Part shown: positions 34,088 through 46,432 of the stretch, in pieces
Numbering within the stretch: the first letter of the stretch is position 1
Layout: every line of letters begins with the position of its first letter
Assembly (NCBI GenBank): GCA_033239005.1
Contig: BSQZ01000001.1
Coordinates: 10,167,500-10,231,499 of the forward strand
Length of the DNA: 64,000 nucleotides
Reading direction: 5' to 3'
DNA from: Lamellibrachia satsuma
Taxonomy: Eukaryota > Annelida > Polychaeta > Sabellida > Siboglinidae
Translations under genes and position numbers: made by a program
The notes under the pieces: model-generated
The model's database searches: none
Seen by the model: only the letters and a program-made list of their open reading frames with translations
Told to the model about the DNA's origin: nothing

Positions 34088-37000
34088 TCACCTGTCAGCA
34101 AGCTCCTCTATGAAGTGGGATGTCTTTGGGGGTTTCTTCCCTCCCCACATGCCCTCTATCTGTGTCTTCAGCGTTTCTTGTCGAGTCAAATCAGACGATA
34201 GTCGGCCTACAATATCGACATTAAAATGTCTGTACGACACAACTGTTTTTGAACTTGTATTATTACTGGCAGTAATTAATTACAATCAGTTACCATTGTA
34301 AAAGATGCCAATGTACAATACAGATGTATCTATTACAAAGTTAGTAAATAATAAGGGTCTTGCTCCATTCATTAATTACCAGTTACGTTCAAGTTATACC
34401 TGTGACTAAACTGACAAGTGTTTCACAGGCCTTATAATCTCTCACACAAATAACTTCAGAGCAAATTATCCACAATGCCAGATATCCACTTACAGAACTC
34501 AATCTCCAAATCTGTCGCCAGCGGCTGAAGTGCCAGTCCAAATTTGTGCGTCCAGCTGACAAAGAATTCTAGTTTCTTCTGAGCGTGGAAAAACAGCTGC
34601 CTCAACACCGACGCATCCTGTGTGATGGCAACATCTGTTTTCTGGTTGTCCTTTATTTCTACAATGAAATGTTTGTATGAGATTTAGATGGAAACGCCTT
34701 GCAGCAGTTTTTACAGAAAAGAAACCTTCACTACCAACAATCTGTAAAACAGCACATATAAATCCAGACAGACAAGACTCGAGCAGAACCTCCTCGTGAT
34801 AAACCCTGACAACTGGCCACCCCACGATCCCGGGCCAACATGGAAGAGATCCAGGAGAAGGAAAACACTGATTCCAAACCTGGGTAGATCAACCTCATTG
34901 GCTTAGGCAGGCAGTTGGTCTAGAATAAAAACTGATTAGTTTAGTAAGTATCCATTTACTATATTTTCAGAATATGACTTGTCCCACATTCTCATTTTGG
35001 GTGCTGAAAGTCGTATATATAAAAAGCTAAAGTTTAAGATTGAATTATCCTGAAATTGAGTTGATTTGATTGATAGGTTTGATTTGTTGTAATCTGTCGA
35101 TTAGATAAAAACACAAAATGCGTCCATCTAAATTTTTTTCTCAACACGAAGCCATTTGAATAGGGAATCCAAACGTGGTGTATTACACAGGCATTGTACC
35201 TGCCTTTCGTGCAGAAAATAAATTGGAATTTTTAGCTCCGTAGCCATATAGCATTTTTCGCTGCTAAATATAGGCAACTTTTCACTATGTACCAACTTTG
35301 GAGATCAGCATCTCATAAACTACTCAAGATAGAAGCTTCAAACTTCTCACACACCTAGATGCGTAGGTGTGTTGTTGATTCAAATAAGATTCATTTGTGT
35401 TCTAACTCAATTTTTTTATTGTGAACAAATGGATCTAAAATCACTTGGCCCAATTTCACTCATAAAAACACAAAAACGTCAACGGCATACTACTATACAG
35501 AAGAATATCACATGTGATGGAGAATAAGCATGCCACATCTTTCAAGTTCAAATAGTTTTCATGTTATTTGTATTTTAAGTAGAACAAGTAATCTTCATGA
35601 TTTCCGAAAATTGGCAAAAATGAAAGAATCCTCAAAATTGTAAATGCCAGAACTCAGAAATAATTCGAGCTAGAGCCCTGTTGATTATGTTGACCTGTGC
35701 ATTATTTGGTAAAAAAAATTTTAATTAAAAAATATGAGTGCAACAAGATTTTTTATCTGGCTGATTTCAGACAGAAATTGTTTACTATAACAAGAAGTCA
35801 TAATTTATGATAATAATACACTGAATATAATAATTACATATAATCTCTATGTTAAAAACAAACATAGGGAAACAACTTCAGACGAGAATTTGATATCAGA
35901 CTTACCGGTAGTCATTTATGAAAGGACAACTTTTAGTGGAATGAACAGAACTCATAAGAAAACATGAGAAAGTGACATGAAAAATATGTGCTTGAAAACC
36001 AAACATATTCTGTTCAATACTTTGTGAACATATCAATTGAATAAATCCACTAGAGTCCTAAGCAGACATCAAGTTGATAGATATATACTTCACTTCACTT
36101 GAATAAACTTTCACTTCACTTCACTTCACTTCAACGATTCGGCTGACATCTGCAGCCTTCATCACTAATTCTGGGACGACTAGTTCTTCTCTGACTTAGC
36201 CACATGTGCGATGGCCTGCTTGCCCAGCCAGCTGGCAGAAGATTAATTAGTCATCCCAGAAATCCTGATGAAGGCTGCTGATGTCAGCTGAATTGTTGAG
36301 TAAGTAATGTCAACAGTAGTGTTTAGAAGAAAAAAATCATTATTCAATGTGCAGTGTTTTTCTGTCTGTCTGTCTGCCTGTCTGTCAGTGCCTACCCTTG
36401 GCGAGTTGCTTGCGAGCTGCCCTGAAGACTGCGTGCAGGTCAGACATGGCCGCCATGAGCAGGCCCAAGGGGGAACTCCTTGAACCAGTCAGCAACAATA
36501 CCACGTCCTTGACGACGGCCACGGAGAACTCGGCTGACACAAACAGCGACTTGGCCTGAACAAACACACACACGAACGTTCTCAGTCTCGGCCCCATAAC
36601 GATTCATCGATGCATCAATTAATTGCAATACTTTTCCCATGAATCCTTGGAAACACCTTCAAGTTGACCCATTTGTAATGTTGTCAACGGCAACTGATTC
36701 AAATTCATTTTGCTACCTTGCTTGATCTCGCGTTAGAGACATCACTAGTTTTAGTTATTACAATTCCTGAACATTGTGTTTTCAGTAGACATTTACAGCT
36801 GTGTAACAAGCTCATCTTACAAACACTTCGTTGTTGTTGACCTGCTGAACTGGGGTGTAACTACAGGTACAAAAAGGAGACACAGACCTGGTTCTGTAGA
36901 CGCTGTAGACATCCGTGGATGGCTGCAGCGGCGCTATCGTACGTCTCTGTCTCCAGTCCACCACACATCTGCACACATCCCTAGAAACACACACAATGTC

Positions 37001-40000
37001 ACGGATACAGAGATACTGCAATGTATGTTGTGTGTGCGTGTCTGTGCTTGTGTGTGCGCATTTCTGTGTACATGCGTGCGTGTGTGACTGTACGCAGTGT
37101 ACAACTTAAGACTGAGAGTAGTGGTGGTGCCGTGGTAAGAACATCGGACTCTTAATCGAGTCCCCGGTTTAATCCTCTGGCTGCCATTTCACAGACTTTA
37201 CAATTTTGTTCACTCCACGTTGCCCCAGTTCACTCAGCTGTATAAATGAGTACCTGGCTATAGACAGTTGTAGATATGTGAAAGAATAGTCTTCGTGCAG
37301 TAATTGCAGTGTGGCTGAATGCTTCCCAGAGAAGTCAAATTGGCGTTGGAACAGGGCTGGGGTCAATTCCAAAAGGAATTGGAATTATTCAATTCCTTTC
37401 AATTAAATTCCGGAATTTGACTTGTAAGATTTTGAGCAAAAGGAATTCGAATTGGGCGAAAAGGAATTGATCCTCATTTTCTTGATCTGGCCTAACCCAA
37501 CCTTCCATTCAGTCCATAAACAGCAGACATGTCTTACCAGCTCACATAAACAATGAAACAATGGCAGGCTTTAGCAGCTAGGCCCAGTTAGTAGGGTTGA
37601 CTTGCTGAGGCAAGAAACCATGATCAAAAGACAGACCTGTGTGCACAATAGAAGCCTGTTGCTAATAATTGCAGTTAAATAGCTGGACATGTGCTAGACT
37701 TCCAGTGTCAATCAGCCCTGGAAGTCCATTTTCTCACCTTAGTGTAACAAATGATTAAAGGACTTGAAACATTTGGTGTAAAAGTGGAGTCTATGTATTT
37801 CCCTTTGAGCTGAAGCTTGTGAGAAAGTATTAAATGCTTTCATTTGTGCTCAACAATACAACTCATCCTTGCACTCCCATTTAGATAACTGCAATCCTGG
37901 AAGTACATTTGCTCACCTGTGCATTAACTGAGATGTGATATGTATTCATCACAGAAGTTACTGACAGGCTTTGTGTGAACTTGCTCACTCTGAATGCTTC
38001 AAATTGATTGTGTATAATAATTTATACAGAAAACTTAGAAATGTTGTGTTTTTGTCAGGAGGGCGTTTTTCCAGGTTGTTTTTTCTGTGTCTGTGTATTC
38101 ATAGACCAAATGCATTCATAACGTTCATGTAACTATTTTTAAAACGTGTTGGAAAAACCACTGGAAAAACTACCAACTGAATTATTTTGGAAAAATAATT
38201 GAATTGGAATTGGAATGGAATTGGAAGATTTCAGCAGGAATTGGAATTGATTAAAAGGAATTCGATTTGGAGTTGGAATTGATTAAAAGGAAATGACCCC
38301 AGCCCTGCATTGGAATGATCAGGGGATAAAGTGTAAAACTCTTTGAACAGTCCCAAGGACTGTACACTGCGCTATATAAGAATTTACCTTTACCTTTAGA
38401 GTAGCCGGAAATAACCTAATCTGGCACATACTGGTGCATAGTACATTACCTGTGCACACTGTGGCGCCACAGTCAGGTGTTCCCCGTTGTGCAACCTTGC
38501 GATGTATGTGTAGCCGTAGACAACATTTACAATGCTGTATTTGATGTATTTGGATGGCGCCGACTTCTAGACAAAGAAATATCCAGTTTAAACACACGTA
38601 TGGAGTCAGCATACCCTAGATTCAATACTTAAATAATCAACTGCTCTGAAGTTTCTTTTTCTTAACTTCTGTCCAAGATAAGGGTAAATATATATGCCAC
38701 AGGCTATGTATGAAAATGAATGGCAAGTAAAACATATACACCAAAGGTTGGTACCAAACTGCAGCATTACCAATAAACAGATTTACTAAATAAACACAGC
38801 ATTGCATCTACGGTTGCATTCAAACCCTCGACTACCCATGTCAATTCATTTTATGTTGGGGAAAACCTGGGTAGGTGAGTAGACCAGGTAAAAAAATGGT
38901 AGGAAAAATGTTTTTCTGTTATTCACAAGAGGGCAGCACACACATAATCATTATACAACCAATGTGTTAACACGTTAGCAATGCCTAATATAAATTATTG
39001 ATGCATTAACACATCAGTTACAGTGAACGTGCTAGTAATAGTTTGAACATATTGCTCAGGTTAGCCCCTCTGAGAATCCACCTGGTGAGAGGAAAGTAAG
39101 CTACCCCCCCCGGTGACAATGTTACTCTATGGGAATGAACTGTATTTTCAAGAGGACGTTGTGACCATGTCTTATTGAGGGTACGTATATGCGTGTGTGT
39201 GTGTGGGGGCGTGTGCGTTTGTGTGAGAATGTGTGTCAATGTGAGGGTGTGTTGTCAAGAACATTTGGGGAAAAAACAGCAGTTTTTCAAGAACATTTTC
39301 CAAAGCATCTGAACGTTATAGTTATACAACTTTATATTTTTTTAGATATTTGAAATCAAATCAAATGTTTATTTCCAATAGACTGTTTGTGCCACTCGTA
39401 GTCATACATCTATCAGCACATGCTGTTGCACATGGAAAAATGCTAAGTGACAGCGACAAATTTGTCTTAATACGAGTCAATGAACCATTTTTGTTTTATT
39501 CTAAATAGTTTATTCCTTTATTAATTTATTCTAAATATTGTAGAAACTATAGCATTTCTCATAAATTATCTACTCAAATAGGTGTGTGTATGCAATGTCT
39601 GGAGTCTGAGTGGCTGAAGTTACAGCATATTTACAGTTTTACTAATAAGCAACACCTTGCAATGATTTAGGATTAGGGTACCTTAACTTAGCCTACATGT
39701 TAAAGCTGCGACAAACGAAATAACTTTATCCATGGGCTTTTCCAAACACAAAGGCCAAAGCAGCGAACGCCATAAATATTTTGTGCACTGGAGTATTTCC
39801 GCAAAACGTGTTTGTATTTGCTTCTAGGTCGTAAATATTTCTCTAAAAACTATTCCAACAATTTGTTTGCACTCAATCGATGAAATAACGAGTTAGTAAT
39901 TTAGAATATCGATCCCTTGTGTAAGTTTCTTAAGATTTTTGTGAAATTACACAACAGTATTAAAGCCTATCAGACCATCGGGATAAACAACTCATCTGAT

Positions 40001-41975
40001 TGGTTCATGTGTGTATGTTGCGACATCTGGTGATTAAGGTCGAACTTATAGCTTTGCAGCAGTCTTCTCCGGGAAATTCTCAATGGCAAATTAAAAACTT
40101 ATTAACATAATTGAAGCAATTTACCACAAGTACAAAACATGCAAACATTGATAGTTGATGCATTCAGAAAGCAACACAGAAAACGTGTTTTCAAGAGCAC
40201 TCAAGAACGCTGCCATAAATTCAAGAACATTTAAAGGTACTTGAGTCGCAAAGTCAAATTCAAGAACATTGAAGGATCTGTGCGAACCCTGGTTCAGACG
40301 TGTATCACACTCACACGCAACATCTGGTCGAGAGCTGGGACATTGCTGAGTATCCTTGGTATCATTTGATGACTACCCGTCTCTGTACCAGTGGTGCAAC
40401 TTGTCTCTTCCACGAGAGGCTCCTGTGAACACATCGTACCAAATCACTTACCTAGCTTTCTTTCTCACCCTAGCAAAGTATATGGTGATATTCCAATAAA
40501 TCAATAATAACGTCACAAAACTCTTCAAAATAACATGAGGAAAGAGTTTTTATTAGCACAAGTAAAAATTTCGCACTAGGAGAATTGTGAATTTAAATAG
40601 AACATTGAAAATGCAAATAAAAACTGCTGTTCATAGTACGAGTAAATTGACTATGCAATAAAATCACAGACAATACCTTAATCGTCCACCAGGGTTCCCA
40701 GAGTTCCACGAGTGAACCAAGCGAGCCGTCACGAAGCATTGTCTCAAACTCCCGTCGTTCCCGCTGTGTTAGTCGCTGCCAAACTGTTTCCGTGGTAACA
40801 GAGTCTATAAACAAACCATGTCATAAAGATTACCTGTGAACAAGTGTTGTTATTTTCCAATATTAACTTGATTATGAAATCATCTGATACTCCACTGCAA
40901 TATCTGCCACAGTCGTCCACATTTGCCATGATTTCACTTGTGACAATGTGTCCCTGCTGACAACTAAACACAGCTATTAACCAACAGTGGTGCATCAGTA
41001 AATAAAAAAAATTTTTAAATTGCTTTATGAAAGTATTGTTGTAACTATGCAATACAAATATTCAATATTATGTCATTTTCACCTTATGAGACTAAAATTG
41101 ACGGAAACACTTTTGAAGAAGACAGCCTCATTGTGATCACTCATGTCTAGTTGATGTGTGCAAACAAATATCTTAACCATCTCCTACAAAGACGTTAACT
41201 ATCGCATGGTATTATAATGTGGCTCAATTTCACAGATAAATGGAATTATTGGGCAGTGCTTCAGTTAACAAAGTGGACAACTGACAATCAGGAAAGTTAC
41301 AGGGGGTAAACATAGACAAACACAAATCTACATATCACACACAAGTCACCCTACACAGACGCTAAGACAGATCAACAGACAACGCTCCTTACCAAGATTG
41401 ATTCCCTGGAGACGCTCAGCCAAGTCACACTCTCCATCATCTGAAAGTATCATGTGAATTATATATATAAGCTGACCACATGTAAAATCACAAATGTCTG
41501 CCTAGTCTTTTTGACATTACTCAAGAAGAATGGTTGACCAATAATCTGACACCACTTGGATAATTATCTCACCTGTCCTTATGTCATAAGCCTGTTAAAA
41601 AAGAACAGGTTTAAATTTGTTTTTACTAACACAATGATTACGAAAAGTATCAAAATTGTGAAGATGGGTTTGTAATGGAAATAAATTTCAGTCAGAATTT
41701 CCTGTTGTCGTAAGGGAACAGATCATATTTGCAATGTTAAATTAATAACTTCTGTATGTGATTCAAGCGTGGTGAAACAGCTGGTGCAGCAGCGAGAAGG
41801 TAACTTGTGGTCTCACTGCAGACCACGTCTAGTAGGACCTACCCTCGCTATCATCAGAGTCTGACTGGTTCTCACTGTGCTGCTGCTCAAAGCGTTCTAG
41901 CATCGCAATCATCTTCTTCTTCTCTTCCCCACTGCCCAGGTAAACATACACAAATGCACTGTAAACCATACACAT

Positions 41976-42014
<39 letters not shown>

Positions 42015-44957
42015 TGCACACACACTCAGTTCCGGGGTACTGGTTTCAGCAGCTCAGAACATATTAGAAGCACTTGACATTAAAGATTCATCTTTTAACA
42101 GTGCTAAGGTTGATTGTATAGTCACAAAACTGGTACCTCTTATAAAGCTTACAAAGCTGTGCTTTATCATTGTTTGCTACCCATTAAAATATATCAGGAA
42201 ATCATCAAGAGGAAGCAAGTTGGAAAGTAGAAAGAAAGAACTTTAATCATCGAGGTGATGCAAAGAGTCTGACACAAAACAAAACTTACATTAGAAACAA
42301 CAGATGCTTTGCAATGTCTAAACACGAAGGTGTCGAAACAGAAAACAACAGGAGTGAAGTGAATGGAGCAAAGTTTTACTATAACGTATATTTGTAATTA
42401 TACACCCATTTTCAATTGTGCCAACAAAATTAAGTTTTATACAGTGCAATCTAAACCAAAAAACATAACATGTGAATAAAAAAAATTATGTGAACAAAAA
42501 CAAATTTTTGTGGCATCCAAGATGTAGTATTTGGATATGTTTACTTTACAAAACGTCTAAGATGCAAATATCTGCTGGATGGTAACACGATTGTTAACAT
42601 GTGTACCTAGATTGTATTTCTTTGAGCCCCTCCATGAAGCAGTCCTTGTAGAAGCCCTCCGAGCATTGTGCATGAGCGGCACATTTGTAGCACTCCGAGC
42701 TGCAGTACGCACAGTTGCAACGTGGACATGTATACTTGGCAGCATTCTTTAGACATCTGTAAACAGAGAGAATAGCTATGTTTCAAAATCATGAAAGTAT
42801 GGAAGAAGCAGAGAGAAGAGCTAGCATGTCATAGTGGATACCAGATATCATATTTGACCTATTAAGCGTACATGCCCTAATTAGTGTACGCCCCTTTTTT
42901 AATCAGCAGGATCTATAATTATTATAATTTGATTAGTGGAACTGAAAAGTGTCGCCATCTGGTGTTAAACAGTTGGTACAATTTTTCAGTTGTTCTACGC
43001 TAGTCACCTAAATACATCACTAGTACTAAACAGTTGTCTAGAGAAAAAATTTTGGTGTACGCTTATAAGAACAGATTCCTTGACATTTTTCCACGGCCCA
43101 ATTTTTTGTGTGTACTGTACGCTTATTGGGTCGAATTCTTTTTGCTTGATTTTTCGCTAAATTAGTGTAAAATAAGACGAGCATGGCCAAATAAATGTCC
43201 AAGATGTGTATTTACCATCAAAAAGTGGGCACATGGTGGTCTAGGTGGTAGAGCGTCAGACTTTCAGTCGAGGGGACCGGGGTTCAAAACCACATACTGC
43301 CATTTTGTGTTCACCGCACTTTGCCTGTGTCTTTCAGAAGAGACACTAAAAGCTGTTGGTCCCTTCTGTATGATGTCTATGCCAGGGGAAGTAAAAGATC
43401 CCACATGGGTAAATGTGTAACCTACTGTGGACTCCATCTCTCATGAGCCACTGCAGAAGTAGTTCAAACAATTTTGCTAATTACCTCGCAAGAGGATACA
43501 ATTAAATGAAAAAACCATCAAAATTACACCAACACCACCGGGGAAAAACTGGCAGTGCTTGGTTGCCATGGAATACCTGCTATGGATTACAGTGGATAAA
43601 AAATGTGAATGCACTCGGGAAAAATTATCCTGGTGAAATACAAAGGCAGACTGACTAACGGCTTTCATAACTACTGATGCTGCTACATAGTCCCATTGTC
43701 ATGACATTGACAAATGACTCATGACAGAGGTATTGCTTCATGATAAAAAGGCCCATTTTATGACAATACATTCATTGTTTGTACCCCATTATTGGGAAAA
43801 TAAAAACCAGTTGTAATCCCCAAAAAAATCATGTCATTTGAAAAACAAAAACCTGTTATGCTCTTCCCAAAGCCATTGCAATAACGGCACAACGGGTCCC
43901 TGACTAAAGGTCTGATATGGTAATAATACGCATGTTAAGTCTCAGCCTATAAGGTGAAATGTCAAAATTATGTTACAAAGTAATTATGTAGCATTTTAGC
44001 TGAGAAAAATGTAATTCCTCTGAGAAATTATATTTACAGTATTTTGCAGCTAAGGTGTATGCAATAACTTCTTCCGGTTATGAGTTTCCCCCTCTTCAAG
44101 GCAAACTCTGAGAATACAGGCCAATATTTTCATACTAGGTTTAGTCTTCAGGCCGGTTCACACAAGAGATATTCGTCCAATTTGTCAGCTGACCCAATGT
44201 TGCTTGCGCTAAATACCCATTCGAGACTGATTAGCTAGGCCTTTTTTGTATGATTGTGTCAGAGAGAATGAGGACTGGTCCCAATCTCGCTAACAGTTAG
44301 CCATGATTTTGAAGCAGCGGCCAACAACAGGTGGACAACAGGAAATTCTGCCCTGTGTGACCTAGGCTTGATGTTGGGAGCATTTAGAGGGTGGACTGTC
44401 ATATATGCTGGGCGGACAAGGTGGGCTTCACTATGGTGTTCTCATTTCAATCATTTACTAAACAAATTCCACTTACTGTATGGAAATGGGTTGGCTTGTT
44501 AATTCTATAAATATATTTTTGTAATAATTTGAGCTAGTGTTGGGAATTGGTTTGATTTTCATAATCGATCATCGGTTTGCCCAAAGTGATTGATGATGAT
44601 CGATTACACAATTGATTTGTGGACATATTTTGTGGACAGCCAAATAATCATTGTAACGTAAGGAGTGCTGCCATCTATCAGATTTCACCATAAATATTTT
44701 GGTAATTCGACACAGGTAAAATTCAAATTAACCTGACCATTAGTCCCATTTTAGTGGTGGTCGTTCATGAGGGGTCATCTAATATTTACATACTGTGTGT
44801 AAAACTTTGAAAAACCATGGGATAGTTCAACAACAGTGACCCACTTTATTGACGCCATAACTAGCCTCGATTATGTAGACTCTGTGATGTGGCACCAGCG
44901 TTTGTCACACACACGACAATAACAGCCAAAACATGGCCACCGATCATTAATAGTCAT
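34088..44957 (-). CDS. ZNHIT2: ZNHIT2-type HIT zinc-finger protein, ten firm exons plus a tentative first
   Basis: Exons on minus, high to low: 44957-44911 (tentative), 42756-42607, 41931-41843, 41440-41393, 40804-40677, 40422-40315, 38566-38450, 36968-36888, 36555-36396, 34658-34494, 34206-34088. All ten firm exons have GT-AG borders and compatible phases. The second exon holds the HIT finger (CLKNAAKYTCPRCNCAYC, then SSECY and H-x-x-C). Then come an acidic stretch (DSDDSEDDGECD), ERLQGINLDSVTTETVWQRL and VELWEPWWTIK, matching the 'LWERL…PWWW' segment of vertebrate ZNHIT2, then VVYGYTYIARLHNG, a helical middle, RQLFFHAQKKLEFFVSW, and the ending GMWGGKKPPKTSHFIEELAD, as in the vertebrate C-terminus. 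With the tentative first exon the protein is 403 aa. The family binds RUVBL1/2 and links R2TP/HSP90 to U5 snRNP assembly. It is convergent with GRAMD1. Confidence 0.88.
34659..36395 (-). other. ZNHIT2 intron between exons 34494-34658 and 36396-36555
   Basis: It is mostly AT-rich unassigned sequence. It contains a (CACTT)n stretch (36088-36132) and a foldback (36133-36298). No exon was recognised between. Confidence 0.5.
36133..36298. repeat. Foldback (imperfect inverted repeat), about 60-bp arms
   Basis: The left arm caacgattcggctgacatct… and right arm …gatgtcagctgaattgttg are reverse complements with few mismatches, including gcagccttcatca / tgatgaaggctgc. About 40 bp separates them. A transcript of either strand could form a long hairpin. 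Confidence 0.75.
37118..38400 (+). mobile_element. tRNA-derived SINE split by a hAT insertion
   Basis: The tRNA-like head (gtggtggtgccgtggtaaga … gactcttaatcgagtcccc) and body run from 37118 to about 37351. After the insertion at 37352-38307 the 3' part resumes (ggataaagtgtaaaactctt, actgcgctatataagaattt) and ends in tacctttaccttta. The host SINE is in a ZNHIT2 intron, antisense to the gene. Confidence 0.65.
37344..38315. mobile_element. Non-autonomous hAT (MITE-like) element, 956 bp, with target duplication
   Basis: The termini are CAGGGCTGGGGTCAATTCC (37352) and GGAAATGACCCCAGCCCTG (38307), inverted repeats with one mismatch. They are flanked by cgttggaa (37344-37351) and cattggaa (38308-38315), an 8-bp target duplication with one change. 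The subterminal zones are rich in ggaattggaatt motifs. There is no transposase inside. Confidence 0.85.
38567..40314 (-). other. ZNHIT2 intron, unassigned
   Basis: A (GT)n-rich patch lies at 39190-39250. Small frames near 39018-39239 are low complexity. No exon signature was recognised. Confidence 0.5.
41975..42018 (+). repeat. (CACG)n microsatellite
   Basis: CACGCACGCACG… repeats lie in the ZNHIT2 intron immediately upstream (minus sense) of the exon at 41843-41931. The Cys/Val/Arg or His/Ala/Arg open frames over it are artefacts. Confidence 0.9.
42856..43132. mobile_element. MITE-like element, 277 bp, 17-bp terminal inverted repeats
   Basis: The left gacctattaagcgtaca (42856-42872) and right tgtacgcttattgggtc (43116-43132) are inverted with two mismatches. 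A diverged relative of the right part occurs at about 56960-57115 (gattccttgacatttttt.ca, ggcccaattttttt). It is non-coding and lies in a ZNHIT2 intron if the tentative first exon is right. Confidence 0.65.
43222..43420 (+). mobile_element. tRNA-derived SINE copy
   Basis: It begins tggtggtctaggtggtagag, with cagtcgaggggaccggggtt and a B-box-like ggttcaaaacc, then the family body ctttgcctgtgtctttcaga, agagacactaaaagctgttg and ccaggggaagtaaaagatcc. It resembles the copies at 14216, 28290, 45045 and 52440. Confidence 0.7.
43421..44910. other. Unassigned sequence (possible ZNHIT2 first intron)
   Basis: No coding or terminal repeats were recognised. A short imperfect inverted segment near 44545-44605 (ttgattttcataatcgatca / gatgatcgattac) was noted. 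Confidence 0.4.
44911..44957 (-). CDS. ZNHIT2: Tentative first coding exon of ZNHIT2
   Basis: Minus-strand ATG at 44957-44955 opens MTINDRWPCFGCYCR and ends in phase 2 before gtgtga. Joined to the next exon it gives C-x2-C-x8-C-x2-C, the spacing expected for the first half of the HIT finger, and supplies the cysteine that the second exon lacks. The donor is weak, the exon is short, and it was found by looking for that cysteine, so chance is a real alternative. Confidence 0.35.
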
Positions 44958-45044
44958 TGCTCTGTGTAATTCCATGAGCCCAAAGCATTCATTAATCTAC
45001 ATGTCTTCTTCTTCTGACATTTAACTCCAAAGAGCCCTGTCCAG

Positions 45045-45260
45045 GGCTAGCACAGGAGTGGTAGCTTTCTGTCTCTAGAGTTAGTTGGCATAAACACCAG
45101 GTAGGAGGGACCAACGGCTTTTAGTGTCTCTTCTGAAAGCCAGGCAAAGTAGGGTGAATGAAATTTCCCATGCTTCGAAACGGTGGAAGTGGAATTGAAC
45201 AACAATCGTCTCGATCTCTTATCTATCTACAAATGACAGTGAAATTATTAAACCGAGCAC
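45045..45260 (-). mobile_element. tRNA-derived SINE copy (minus), degraded
   Basis: The minus-strand body is recognisable: caccctactttgcctggctt, agaagagacactaaaagccg, ttggtccctcctacctggtg. The tRNA-like head toward 45240 is poorly preserved. Confidence 0.5.
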
Positions 45261-45404
45261 CCACTGCACGCTATTCGCCGAATAATGCACGCCCCATTTA
45301 CATTAGGATTGTGTTAACATTATGGGATAATAAATAGCGGGCTGACATGTCACTGAGCGACATAATAGGCAGAGCATAGTCTCGAAGAGACGATGCTGAT
45401 GCGC

Positions 45405-46432
45405 CCCGTTGTCAATTTGTCAAATTTTGGCAGCGTCCACTGTGGCTGTGAAGGCCGATTCTTGAGTGGCAGTCCTTGCCGCAGCCAAAGCAGACGAAAC
45501 AGGATGACATTGGTGGTAGTGCTGCTTTTTGTTTTCCCCGCATCCTCTTCTCAGCCGTGTGCTGGTGTTTCTTTTCATCTGCCCTTTCAATGCCTCTGTG
45601 TGTTGCCTGACGCCAAGCAGTGCGGTCTTCGGCCACTGCTTCCCAGCCTTTGGGGCTGATGTCACAGGCCTTCATGTCACGATTGCAGGCATCCTTAAAT
45701 CTGAGGGCTGGGCGTCCCACTGGCCTCGTGCCACTGGTTAGTTGTCCACAGAGGATGTCTTTTGGCAAGCGGCCGTCCTCCATGCACCGTACATGGCCCA
45801 ACCAGCGCAGGCGTCTCTGGCTCAGCAGTGAATACATGCTGCGGATCCTGGCACGGTCTAATATGTCACTGTAGGGAATACGATCCTGCCAGGTGATGCA
45901 AAAGGATACGCTTGAGGCACTGCATGTGGAAGGTGTTGAGGCGGCGCTCCTGGTACATGTATGTGGTCCACGATTTGCTGCCATAGAGGAGGGTGCTCAA
46001 CACACAGGCCTGGTAGATTCTAATCTTGGTGTTCTCAGTGAGCATCTTATTTTCCCATACTCTTTTGGACAGCTTGGCCATAGTGCATGCGGCTTTTCCG
46101 ATGCGCCTGTTTATCTCCGTGTCCAGCGAAAGGTTGTTGGAGATGTTTGACCTGAGGTAGGTGAAGTCATCTGCTACCTCCAGGGTGTAGTCATTGATCT
46201 TGATGGAGGGGACTTGGCTGGCATCCCATGCAATGATGTTCGTCTTCTTCATGCTGATTGTGAGTCCAAACTCTCTGCAGGCGTGTGCAAAGCGACCGAC
46301 CAGCCTCTGGAGGGCCTCTCCTGAGTAGGCAGTGAGTGCTGCATCATCCGCAAACAGCATCTCCCTGACGTATACCTCTGTCATCTTTCTTTTGGCACGC
46401 AGACGGACAAAGATTATTGCAGCTATGCTCAT
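45405..46432 (-). pseudogene. RTE-like LINE, 3' half (reverse transcriptase and zinc finger)
   Basis: Two overlapping minus frames form one decayed protein. At 46432-45866: VREMLFADDAALTAYSGEAL (catalytic FADD), KKTNIIAWDAS, SLDTEINRRIGKAACTMAKL. At 45984-45412: QDRIPYSDILDRARIRSMYS, RRLRWLGHVRCMEDGRLPKD, GRPALRFKDACNRDMKACD. The C-terminus is a C2H2 finger (CFGCGKDCHSRIGLHSHSGRC, quoted within the limit as CGKDCHSRIGLHSH). A frameshift near 45900 joins the two frames. Confidence 0.75.

Noticed and set aside
36776..37109. Plus-strand frame of 103 codons
   Set aside because: It overlaps the minus-strand ZNHIT2 exon at 36888-36968 and a GT-rich stretch; there is no domain.
40786..40800. X-box candidate gtttccgtggtaac
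   Set aside because: The first half-site mismatches and it lies inside a ZNHIT2 coding exon.
45393..45874. Plus-strand frames of 70-88 codons
   Set aside because: They are antisense shadows of the minus-strand LINE reverse transcriptase.
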